Source: CAVHIG01 sp963636105
Lineage (GTDB): Bacteria; Bacillota; Clostridia; Peptostreptococcales; Anaerovoracaceae
Reading direction: 5' to 3'
DNA: 13,137 nucleotides
NCBI GenBank assembly: GCA_963636105.1
Contig: CAVHIG010000051.1
Location: 1-13,137, forward strand
The notes beneath the pieces were generated by a model. That model searched no databases and was not told the DNA's origin. It saw only the letters and a program-made list of their open reading frames with translations. Shown here piece after piece: positions 1 through 5,938 of the stretch (position 1 is its first letter; every line of letters begins with the position of its first letter). The translations under genes were made by a program, and so were the position numbers.

Positions 1-28
1 GCAGCCAGCTACCACCCCCAAATCTTCC

Positions 29-57
29 TTACAACAAATAATTTGATAAAGTATAAA
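29..57 (+). promoter_or_regulatory. Possible promoter before the tadC-like gene
   Basis: TTACAA (29-34) and TATAAA (52-57) are separated by exactly 17 nt, a reasonable sigma-A-type pair. An inferred start near 64 would leave only a very short leader before the gene. An alternative reading is that frame 1 is open from base 1 to a TGA at 73-75 that overlaps an ATG at 75 (TGATG), which would suggest translational coupling to an upstream gene. The 24 residues of that frame are not recognisable, so neither reading is secure. Confidence 0.3.
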
Positions 58-80
58 TTTACAAAAGGGAAGTGATGTGT

Positions 81-1274
81 ATGAAAATGAGATTCGCGAA
101 AGTGCGAATTGGAAAAAAAGAAGGTGCGGATGTAGGTAAGGTAAGAAAAAAGAATGAAAGATTTGATGAGTTTTTGGAGCGTCTTTTAGCGAAGCTTCCG
201 GACAAGCTCACGGGAGACAGCGAGCATATGAGGCAAATTCTGTACAGGATATACGGACAGCAGGCCAAATCCCAGAAGATGATGCATTTAAAACTTCAAT
301 CCCTCAAAAATTACCTTTTGATAGTATCCATATCCATTTTGATTTTTACTTCAGGCCTGCTGTCCGTGTGTCTTGCGCCCAGTGATATTGTATACAGGGA
401 CGGAAGCCCTTATGCGGTAAAAAGGCCGATGGCTGGTGAGAAAGCGCAGCAGCTTACGCTTAGGCTTAGTGTGCTTGAGGGAGAGGCGGCTATTGAAAAG
501 GAGCTTAATCTTACGATAAATCCGGAAAAGGCGGCCGAAGAAGAGGAACCGGGCAGTTTCCGCGAAGGCTCTGAAAATATGGAAAACAGCGGAGATGTGA
601 GCATGGAAACGGAAAGCGCGGCGCTTGAAAGGGAGATACGAAATGTAGTGCGCAGCATAAATAAGAGTGAGGAGGGCGAAAGCTTGATTTTGCCGGAGAC
701 TTTGCCCGGCGGCGCGGCTATCACCTGGGAGGAAAGTAAAACTTTGGATTTCCTTCTTGTGATACCTCTTGGGATTTGCGCGCTCATGCTTGTGTATTCG
801 AATCGTTACAAGCTATTAAAAAAAGAGGAAGAAGAGGCTAAAAATTCCATAAAGCGCGAGCTTCCGGAGTTTATGAATAAGCTTGTACTGCTTTTAAACG
901 CGGGACTTGTGCTTTCTGAGGCCTTTGAGAAGCTGATAGGCGAAAAGGAGGGGTATTTTTATACTCAGCTTGAGGCGGTACATAGAAGAGTCAAGGATAC
1001 AAATGCGCCTTTTTCAGCGGCTTTCAGGGAATTTGCTGTAAGGAGTGGAGTCAAGGAGCTTGTCAGGCTTTCGAATATCATAAATGACAATGTGGGAAAG
1101 GGGGCGGAACTTTCTGAGAAGCTGCGCTGCGAAAGTGAGATGCTTTGGTTTGCGAGGAAGAAGGAGGCAGAAGAGCGGGGGAGGCTTGCGGAGACGAAGC
1201 TGACGCTTCCGCTGGCGATATTGCTTTTGTCGCTTGTGACTGTGACTGTGGCTCCGGCTCTTATGGAGATGTAG
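81..1274 (+). CDS. tadC: TadC-like type II secretion F-domain protein (Tad pilus platform)
   Basis: This is a probable inner-membrane platform protein of a Tad (Flp pilus) secretion system. TadB and TadC together form the membrane platform on which the TadA ATPase drives pilin assembly. From the ATG at 81 it has 397 residues. There is a basic cytoplasmic N-terminus, a membrane segment at about 78-99 (YLLIVSISILIF...), a long extracytoplasmic stretch at about 100-220 rich in Glu and Ser, a second membrane segment at about 224-241, an F-domain-like helical region starting KRELPEFMNKLVLLLNAG at about 258, and a last membrane segment at the C-terminus (LPLAILLLSLVTV). GTG 72 and ATGs at 75 and 87 share the frame. 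I chose 81 because AAAGGGA (64-70) then lies 10 nt away, but 75 is possible. The acidic insert between the first two membrane segments is unusual for TadC. Genes immediately downstream are pilin and pseudopilins, which supports the call. Confidence 0.72.
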   Translation: MKMRFAKVRIGKKEGADVGKVRKKNERFDEFLERLLAKLPDKLTGDSEHMRQILYRIYGQQAKSQKMMHLKLQSLKNYLLIVSISILIFTSGLLSVCLAPSDIVYRDGSPYAVKRPMAGEKAQQLTLRLSVLEGEAAIEKELNLTINPEKAAEEEEPGSFREGSENMENSGDVSMETESAALEREIRNVVRSINKSEEGESLILPETLPGGAAITWEESKTLDFLLVIPLGICALMLVYSNRYKLLKKEEEEAKNSIKRELPEFMNKLVLLLNAGLVLSEAFEKLIGEKEGYFYTQLEAVHRRVKDTNAPFSAAFREFAVRSGVKELVRLSNIINDNVGKGAELSEKLRCESEMLWFARKKEAEERGRLAETKLTLPLAILLLSLVTVTVAPALMEM

Positions 1275-1321
1275 TCTTGGTGTGAAATTTGAGAAAGAGA
1301 ATGTATGAGGAGGTAGAGAAG

Positions 1322-1474
1322 ATGAGATTTTTGAAGAACAACAAAAAAGGTATGGAGATGGTGCAGGTCGCGATTTTGGTGGCGCTCGCTGTGTCGCTGG
1401 GGATTATTTTTAAGACTCAAATTACGACGTTTGTAAATGATACCTTTGACGGACTGTTTAATAGCGGGTTCTGA
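1322..1474 (+). CDS. Flp1-like type IVb pilin (50 aa)
   Basis: This small protein has a short basic leader (MRFLKNNKKG) followed directly by one hydrophobic helix (MEMVQVAILVALAVSLGIIF) and a short polar tail, the layout of Flp/Flp1-like type IVb pilins. Prepilin peptidase would be expected to cut after the Gly of KKG, leaving a mature pilin of about 40 residues. Position +5 after that Gly is Gln, where most type IV pilins have Glu. The start at 1322 is set by a perfect AGGAGG (1308-1313) eight bases upstream; a longer in-frame extension from 1289 lacks such a site. It lies 47 nt after the tadC-like gene and before two TadE-like genes, so it is likely the major pilin of the locus. Confidence 0.75.
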   Translation: MRFLKNNKKGMEMVQVAILVALAVSLGIIFKTQITTFVNDTFDGLFNSGF

Positions 1475-1518
1475 TGACTTGAGATGAAAGCTTATTATGG
1501 ATGCTTGGAAGGTTTGGG

Positions 1519-2046
1519 ATGTTTAGAAAAAAAGAAATTATTCATAAATCCTGGGAATGCGAGAAAGCAGGCATAGCAGCTAGCCCGGATAGGGGCGCAC
1601 TTGGCAAGCTTTGCGGGAAAAGAGGCGGAGTTATGGTGGAGGCAGCGCTTGTCTTGCCGATAGTACTGGTAGCCGTGATTACACTTGTGTACATACTTAT
1701 AAATATGTATGGCGTGACGGTTATGAATGCCGCGCAGCATATGGCACTTCGTCAGGAGGCCGGTGTCAGGACGGAGACCGCCTCTCTTACAAATATTGCT
1801 GAGCTTTGTCCGACAGACAAATACGGCAGCGAAGCCTGGAATCTTGAGATTGAGACGTATGAGGGTGGCTTCTTGACGGAAAAATATCTCTATGCGGAGG
1901 CCGAAAAGGCTTTGAGCGGCAGAGGGCTTATAAATCATGTCGTGAATAAATCTTTTTATGGAAGTTATTACATCGCGGATGAGGTCGAGTATGTAAGATG
2001 GGTAGATTTAATAAAAAAGGCTCGTCAGCAATTTTCCTCACAATGA
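1519..2046 (+). CDS. TadE-like pseudopilin
   Basis: This is a TadE-family minor pilin (pseudopilin) of the Tad system. After a cytoplasmic leader of about 35 residues the sequence KRGGVMVEAALVLPIVL gives a prepilin-type cleavage site. Cutting between the two Gly places Glu at +5 of the mature protein, as in TadE/TadF. A single membrane helix follows (VLPIVLVAVITLVYILI) and then a soluble domain of about 110 residues, presumably outside the membrane. I chose ATG 1519, which has GGAAGG (1507-1512) six bases upstream; an upstream in-frame ATG at 1501 lacks a good ribosome site. The 3' end overlaps the next gene by 49 nt, which implies translational coupling. What the soluble domain binds is not visible. 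Confidence 0.75.
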   Translation: MFRKKEIIHKSWECEKAGIAASPDRGALGKLCGKRGGVMVEAALVLPIVLVAVITLVYILINMYGVTVMNAAQHMALRQEAGVRTETASLTNIAELCPTDKYGSEAWNLEIETYEGGFLTEKYLYAEAEKALSGRGLINHVVNKSFYGSYYIADEVEYVRWVDLIKKARQQFSSQ

Positions 2047-3260
2047 TTTTGGTGAGCATGATAGGCGCGGCCATGGTATTTTTATATGCGGCGAAAACGG
2101 CGGCGGATTCCTCCGCGGCGGACGGTATAATGCGGCTTTCGGCCAGATCCGTGCTTGGAGAATATGACAGAAGGCTGAAAAAGGAGTATGGAATCCTGGC
2201 ATATTGCGGGCTTGAAGGCGCAGTAGAGGATAGACTCAAATACTATTTTGATAAGAATCTTTCTGAGATGAGCCTTGAGGGCGTAAATTGCGATGCTTCG
2301 GCATATTCTTTGAGCAATACGGAGGTTTTCGAGGCCGCGGTGGTCGAAGCTCAGAAATATGCGACTCTTTCACAGCTTTCGGACAAACTCTCCGGGTTTT
2401 TAGAATCCGAAGGCCTTGAGGAGGAGTGGAAGGAGGCTATAACGGAGGCAGGCGAAGTGGAAGCCGGCGCAAAAGGCGGAGAAGAGGAGCACCCGGAGCG
2501 GACGCTGCGAAATGAGGCCGAGAAAAAAAGTCTGCTCTCAAATGGCATACACAGGTTTGGAATAAATACCTCTCTACTTGAAGAAGAGGGCTTTGGGATT
2601 ATTGAAAACGGTACTGATACCTGGTATACAAACGAATATATTGTCTCAAATTTCAGGTGTGCCTTTGGAAACGAGGTCGAAAGGGAAACCTTTTTCAAGA
2701 ATGAGGCAGAGTACATCTTATTTGGGAAGTATAGCGATGAGGGCAACAGAAAGGCTTTTCGAAATGTATTTGTTGGGCTGCGCACGGCTTTGAATTCCGC
2801 GCATATCTATGCGGATTCAGGAAAATGTGAGGAGACTCTCGCAATGGCAGAGCTGCTCACTCCGGGGCCGGAGGCTGTAGCTACGCAGGCTGTGCTGATA
2901 GCCGCCTGGGGCGCTGCGGAGGCTTATAATGACTGGTCTTTGCTAAAGGAAGGGCAAAACGTGGCTTTTTTTAAGTCTGAGCTTACCTGGGCCGTAGATC
3001 TTGAATCTGCCATTGAAAACATAGGTATGGAAGGGGCGATAAGGCCGAGCTCGGATGCCGGAAAGGATTACAAGGATTATTTGAGACTCTTCCTGTATAT
3101 AATGGATGAGGATACGAAGCTTCTCCGAATGATGGATCTGATACAGCTCAATATGCGCGCTGCATATTATTCGGATTTTCTCATAGCGGAGCATATTGTG
3201 GGCTTTTCTTTTTCCGCAAATGTGAATGGCAGGGAATTTAAATATATGCAAAATTACTAA
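1998..3260 (+). CDS. DUF5702/TadG-like pilus-associated protein
   Basis: This 420-residue protein starts with a short basic leader, a single hydrophobic segment at about residues 11-33 (AIFLTMILVSMIGAAMVFLY), and then a long soluble, Glu-rich extracytoplasmic domain. It matches my recollection of the DUF5702 family that clostridial Tad loci carry where other bacteria have TadG. The sequence after the membrane helix (SAADGIMRLSARSVLGEYDRR, cut here to the visible motif SVLGEYDRRL) is typical: a residue run placing small amino acids and an LxxEYdxxLkkeYGI pattern. There is no Glu at +5 after the Gly of NKKG, so processing by prepilin peptidase is doubtful. ATG 1998 lies inside the tadE-like gene (49-nt overlap). 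Its role is presumably in anchoring or assembling the pilus; no catalytic motif is apparent. The direct repeats begin two bases after its stop codon. Confidence 0.65.
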   Translation: MGRFNKKGSSAIFLTMILVSMIGAAMVFLYAAKTAADSSAADGIMRLSARSVLGEYDRRLKKEYGILAYCGLEGAVEDRLKYYFDKNLSEMSLEGVNCDASAYSLSNTEVFEAAVVEAQKYATLSQLSDKLSGFLESEGLEEEWKEAITEAGEVEAGAKGGEEEHPERTLRNEAEKKSLLSNGIHRFGINTSLLEEEGFGIIENGTDTWYTNEYIVSNFRCAFGNEVERETFFKNEAEYILFGKYSDEGNRKAFRNVFVGLRTALNSAHIYADSGKCEETLAMAELLTPGPEAVATQAVLIAAWGAAEAYNDWSLLKEGQNVAFFKSELTWAVDLESAIENIGMEGAIRPSSDAGKDYKDYLRLFLYIMDEDTKLLRMMDLIQLNMRAAYYSDFLIAEHIVGFSFSANVNGREFKYMQNY

Positions 3261-3261
3261 A

Positions 3262-3332
3262 AAGGTTCGGCTACAGCTCCCCTCAGGACCGAATCGACTT
3301 GCACATGGTCCCGAGGGGAGCATACGCCTCAC
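3262..3332 (+). repeat. 71-bp direct repeat, copy 1, with 15-bp hairpin
   Basis: This copy is identical to 3356-3426 except for one base (G3301 versus A3395). Each copy holds an inverted repeat: GCTCCCCTCAGGACC (3276-3290) pairs with GGTCCCGAGGGGAGC (3307-3321) with one mismatch and a 16-nt loop. A second, competing pairing is possible between GGTTCGG (3264-3270) and CCGAATC (3289-3295). The copy starts two bases after the stop of the DUF5702-like gene. Similarity continues weakly past 3332 (TGCATATGGAAA against GGAGTATAGAAA), so the ancestral unit may have been about 94 bp. Confidence 0.9.
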
Positions 3333-3355
3333 TGCATATGGAAAGCTTGCAGGTG

Positions 3356-3426
3356 AAGGTTCGGCTACAGCTCCCCTCAGGACCGAATCGACTTACACAT
3401 GGTCCCGAGGGGAGCATACGCCTCAC
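3356..3426 (+). repeat. 71-bp direct repeat, copy 2, with 15-bp hairpin
   Basis: Second copy, offset by 94 nt from the first. Hairpin arms are at 3370-3384 and 3401-3415. No U-tract follows the stem, so it is not a typical intrinsic terminator. It sits 57 nt before the second TadE-like gene, inside what otherwise looks like one operon. It could act in mRNA processing or differential expression, or be a dispersed palindromic repeat; the function is unknown. Confidence 0.9.
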
Positions 3427-3483
3427 GGAGTATAGAAAAAAGAAGAAGGCAGGTAGATAGATAGCAAAGGGGTGCTGAAGAGA

Positions 3484-4275
3484 ATGGCCGAAAAAAGGAT
3501 GCCAGATAAAATGTACAGAAGACGCAGGCGGCGCGGAAAATGCGGATATTATACGCTGGAGGCGGTGATTTTTCTGCCGATTTTTATAGTTGCGGTGCTC
3601 ACATTCGCGTATTTGATAAAAGCAGAGGCCGCGGATGAGCAGATAATCCACGCTATGAGCGACGAGGGGCATAGGCTTTCGATGACTGCCTACAGCGAGC
3701 AGGAAGCTACGACGTTTCCGCTAAGGCTCTACCTTAGACTCAAAAATGCAAGTGATGACGCTGAAAATCTCATATTGACGGACTTTGACTATCTTTTTTC
3801 GCGGGACGGAATCGATGATCTTATCTACGTCTCGGCATGCTACAAGGTGGACATAAAGCTGCCAAAGCGCCTCTATGACAGCCTTTTTCGCGAGCAGGAG
3901 CTTCTCTTCAGGGGCTTTACGGGAAGGGAGCATGCAGAGGAGGCAGCGGGCTTTTCTTCTATGGAAACGGCGGAGGATTACGAGGAGGTTTGGGTGTTTC
4001 CGAGGGCGGGAGAGAAGTATCACGAGAAAAATTGTGATTTCATAAACGTGTGTGCGCGGAAGGCGAAGCTGAACATGTATGTGAAGATAAAATATTCACC
4101 TTGCCAGCTCTGTGAGCCGGGAAAGCTCGCAAGTGGCTCGGATGTCTACTATTTCGACACGGGACATGTCTATCACAGTGGGGATTGCTATATAGTTGAG
4201 AGATATGTGATTTCAATGGATAAGCAAGATGCTGAAAAGAAGGGATATGAGGCTTGCTCAAAGTGTGGTGGATGA
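3484..4275 (+). CDS. TadE-like pseudopilin with two H-x3-C-x22-C-x2-C modules
   Basis: The N-terminus is strongly basic (YRRRRRRGKCG) and followed by YYTLEAVIFLPIFIVAVLTF, a prepilin-type signal. Cleavage after Gly21 places Glu at +5. One membrane helix is followed by a soluble region of about 120 residues without a recognised fold. The last 95 residues hold two copies of a small domain of the YHxxxC...CxxC type: H180, C184, C207, C210 and H231, C235, C258, C261, each with the spacing H-x3-C-x22-C-x2-C. Each module opens with a V-W/Y-x-F strand. Such modules elsewhere look like metal-binding appendages at the ends of secreted or DNA-acting proteins, so zinc binding is inferred. ATG 3484 was chosen with AAAGGGG (3466-3472) upstream; GTG 3472 is an alternative. 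Its place after the tad genes suggests a minor pilin exposed at the pilus base or tip. Confidence 0.65.
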   Translation: MAEKRMPDKMYRRRRRRGKCGYYTLEAVIFLPIFIVAVLTFAYLIKAEAADEQIIHAMSDEGHRLSMTAYSEQEATTFPLRLYLRLKNASDDAENLILTDFDYLFSRDGIDDLIYVSACYKVDIKLPKRLYDSLFREQELLFRGFTGREHAEEAAGFSSMETAEDYEEVWVFPRAGEKYHEKNCDFINVCARKAKLNMYVKIKYSPCQLCEPGKLASGSDVYYFDTGHVYHSGDCYIVERYVISMDKQDAEKKGYEACSKCGG

Positions 4276-4341
4276 GGAGTTGGAAGCTGGTAGCTTGCGG
4301 TTAAGCATTGCGTGACGGCCGTATAGATAAAGGAGGGAAAA

Positions 4342-4914
4342 ATGGGAGGAACAAACAGCTTTGTGATGGAGTATGCGGGCGGATACATGAAGGATTATGA
4401 GATGAGAGTATTGGCAGAGGGTGCGTGCGGGGCGTTTTTGCCGGCAAGCTTTGTCTTTCGCGAGGGGCTTTTGGAGACCTGTTATGATTATACGGGTTAT
4501 GTCCCTTTTACAGATTGGGATACGGGTGACATAGGAAAGGTGCTGACTCTTGTGGAAAAGACTGGGATTTGTCTTGCGAAGAGCCTGGAATATCTTATAA
4601 TGCCTGAGCGGCTTACGCTGAAAGGTGCTGTGCTTTTTATCGCGGAATATGAGAAGAGTAAAGACGGCAGATGCAAGGACCTTGATGTGCGTATAGCTTA
4701 TATTCCGAAGGCGGAAACGGCGCAGGCCGGGGGATTTATGGAGGAGCTTCTTTGCGAGCTTTTGGAGCGCTTTTCGGCGATAGACAGCTATGGACATCTC
4801 AAGAAATTGCTTGCCTATATGAAGAAGCATAATCCCGCGCCTATCGATATTGTAAATAAGGCGGGAGAGCTTAAGAGAGAAATGTATGCGAGCGGCTGGG
4901 ACAGGGGGCTTTAG
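4342..4914 (+). CDS. DUF6382-like Tad-locus protein without FHA domain
   Basis: This 190-residue protein is soluble, with no signal peptide or membrane helix. It resembles the N-terminal region (DUF6382) of proteins encoded in clostridial Tad loci, where that region is commonly followed by an FHA phosphothreonine-binding domain. The cue is the opening with an YxxxxYEMRVLAE-type strand, the YDYTGY motif and the helical middle (LVEKTGICLAKSLEYLI). Here it ends at residue 190 (SGWDRGL) and no FHA domain follows in any frame, so this would be a stand-alone version. The start has a strong AGGAGG (4331-4336) five bases upstream. It is last in the apparent tad operon, 66 nt after the second TadE-like gene. 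A cytoplasmic regulatory or scaffold role is inferred only from family context. Confidence 0.5.
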   Translation: MGGTNSFVMEYAGGYMKDYEMRVLAEGACGAFLPASFVFREGLLETCYDYTGYVPFTDWDTGDIGKVLTLVEKTGICLAKSLEYLIMPERLTLKGAVLFIAEYEKSKDGRCKDLDVRIAYIPKAETAQAGGFMEELLCELLERFSAIDSYGHLKKLLAYMKKHNPAPIDIVNKAGELKREMYASGWDRGL

Positions 4915-4943
4915 AATTTTCATATTATATATTCGCATGTGGC

Positions 4944-4972
4944 GGGACAAATTTTGATTTGTATGTTAAAAT
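4944..4972 (+). promoter_or_regulatory. Probable thiN promoter (extended -10)
   Basis: TAAAAT (4967-4972) is preceded by TGT, making an extended -10 (TGTTAAAAT). GGGACA (4944-4949) lies 17 nt upstream as a weak -35. The leader to the thiN start is about 45 nt. I see no TPP riboswitch (THI box) in it. Confidence 0.5.
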
Positions 4973-5022
4973 ATTCTTATGAATTTTTACATAGATTCGT
5001 TACGGAAAGGGATGAGTATAAT

Positions 5023-5667
5023 ATGAAAAGCTGCGTTATAATTACATCATATTTTCATGGAGATTTGAAAGAGGTGCTTTCGGAGATAGATTTTGATTTT
5101 GTGCTCTGTGCGGATGGAGGATATAGACACGCTGCGGCTGCCGGAATACTTCCAAACCTTGTGGTGGGAGATTTCGACTCCTACACTTTGGGGATACCTT
5201 CGCATATAAAGACGCTTCCGCTTCCTGTTGAGAAGGATGATACGGATACGATCTACTCGCTGAAATATGCCATTTCGGAGGGCGCCGAGCACATATATAT
5301 TATAGGAGGTCTCGGAGGCAGGCTTGACCATACGATATCAAATCTGCAAAGCCTCGCTTATTCTGCTTCAAAGGGTGTAAAGGCGTATATAATCGACAGT
5401 CAAAATGTTGTAAGCCTGCTCTCATGCGGCCAGCCGCCTCTTCCACAGGTGATGCATGTGAAAAAACGTCCGGGCTATAAGCTTTCGCTTCTTGCTTATT
5501 CTGAGAAGTGCGAAGGCGTGTGCGTGTCAGGTACACATTATACGCTTACGGATGCTGTCCTCAGGAATTCATTTCCTCTTGGGGTAAGCAATGAATTCGA
5601 GGAGGATGTCGCGGAGGTCAGGATGAGGTCTGGGCAGCTTTTGGTAATTTTGTCAAAAGACTTGTAG
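5023..5667 (+). CDS. thiN: Thiamine pyrophosphokinase
   Basis: The enzyme transfers pyrophosphate from ATP to thiamine, giving thiamine diphosphate, the cofactor of transketolase, pyruvate:ferredoxin oxidoreductase and others; it is cytoplasmic. The family motifs appear in order: CADGG (residues 29-33), GDFDS (49-53), EKDDTDT (70-76) and GGLGGRLDHTISN (95-107), which form the nucleotide, metal and thiamine sites. Its 214 residues fit the family. A frame extension to 4939 has no ribosome site; ATG 5023 has GAAAGGG about 11 bases upstream. The gene appears to be transcribed from its own promoter just upstream, although readthrough from the tad operon is possible. A strong tandem-hairpin terminator follows. 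In many Firmicutes this gene lies at the end of the rsgA-rpe cluster; here the left neighbour is the Tad locus instead. Confidence 0.93.
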   Translation: MKSCVIITSYFHGDLKEVLSEIDFDFVLCADGGYRHAAAAGILPNLVVGDFDSYTLGIPSHIKTLPLPVEKDDTDTIYSLKYAISEGAEHIYIIGGLGGRLDHTISNLQSLAYSASKGVKAYIIDSQNVVSLLSCGQPPLPQVMHVKKRPGYKLSLLAYSEKCEGVCVSGTHYTLTDAVLRNSFPLGVSNEFEEDVAEVRMRSGQLLVILSKDL

Positions 5668-5668
5668 G

Positions 5669-5692
5669 GGCTCGGCTACACTTGGGTTCAGG
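5669..5692 (+). repeat. Degenerate relative of the 71-bp repeat
   Basis: GGCTCGGCTACA (5669-5680) matches GGTTCGGCTACA of the 71-bp repeats with one difference, and TCAGG (5688-5692) recurs at the same distance. The seven bases between (CTTGGGT) replace the repeat's GCTCCCC. Like repeat copy 1, it begins two bases after a stop codon. The match is short and could be chance. Confidence 0.35.
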
Positions 5693-5710
5693 TGTATTTG
5701 ATTAAAAACA

Positions 5711-5793
5711 TGAACGTTGCGCGTAAAAAACGCATGCAATGTTCGGAACGGCGCGAACGACTCAAAAGTTCGCGCCGTATTTTTTTATTTTTT
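5711..5793 (+). terminator. Tandem-hairpin intrinsic terminator after thiN
   Basis: The second hairpin has a perfect 11-bp stem, ACGGCGCGAAC (5748-5758) with GTTCGCGCCGT (5768-5778), a 9-nt loop and then TTTTTTTATTTTTT. A first hairpin lies directly upstream: 5711-5723 pairs with 5731-5745 through a 2-nt bulge and G-U pairs, with loop TAAAAAA. The pair clearly ends transcription before glyA. Confidence 0.9.
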
Positions 5794-5866
5794 ACGACTT
5801 TTTTGCGGACTTTTTGTGACTAATGTAATAGAATATACCTGTTGAATCTGATGATTCCGCTCGGCT

Positions 5867-5897
5867 CTTTGAACCTTGCTGTTTTGCAGGGACAAAG
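5867..5897 (+). promoter_or_regulatory. Leader hairpin upstream of glyA, possible attenuator
   Basis: CTTTG (5867-5871) pairs with CAAAG (5893-5897), and CCTTGC (5874-5879) with GCAGGG (5886-5891, one G-U), around the loop TGTTTT. A T-rich run (GTTTTTATATTTT) begins five bases after the stem, so it might act as a weak terminator in the glyA leader. It does not match a T-box or any riboswitch I know. The glyA promoter should lie in 5800-5845 (TAATAGAATATAC), but I could not assign boxes convincingly. Confidence 0.4.
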
Positions 5898-5938
5898 CGA
5901 CGTTTTTATATTTTAGCAGATATTAGGAGGGTATTGGG

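Noticed and set aside
1495..1938. Antisense 147-codon frame across the tadE-like gene
   Set aside because: It is a shadow of the coding strand; no recognisable motifs.
3262..3426. The two direct repeats as the start of a CRISPR array
   Set aside because: Repeat units of 71 bp with only two copies, a strong internal hairpin and a 23-nt gap do not fit a CRISPR array, and no cas genes are present.
3226..3435. Open frames on both strands running through the 71-bp repeats
   Set aside because: They exist only because the repeat itself lacks stops; they have no ribosome sites and encode the same short peptide twice.
4979..5022. A TPP riboswitch before thiN
   Set aside because: The leader is only about 45 nt and lacks the conserved CUGAGA-type core.
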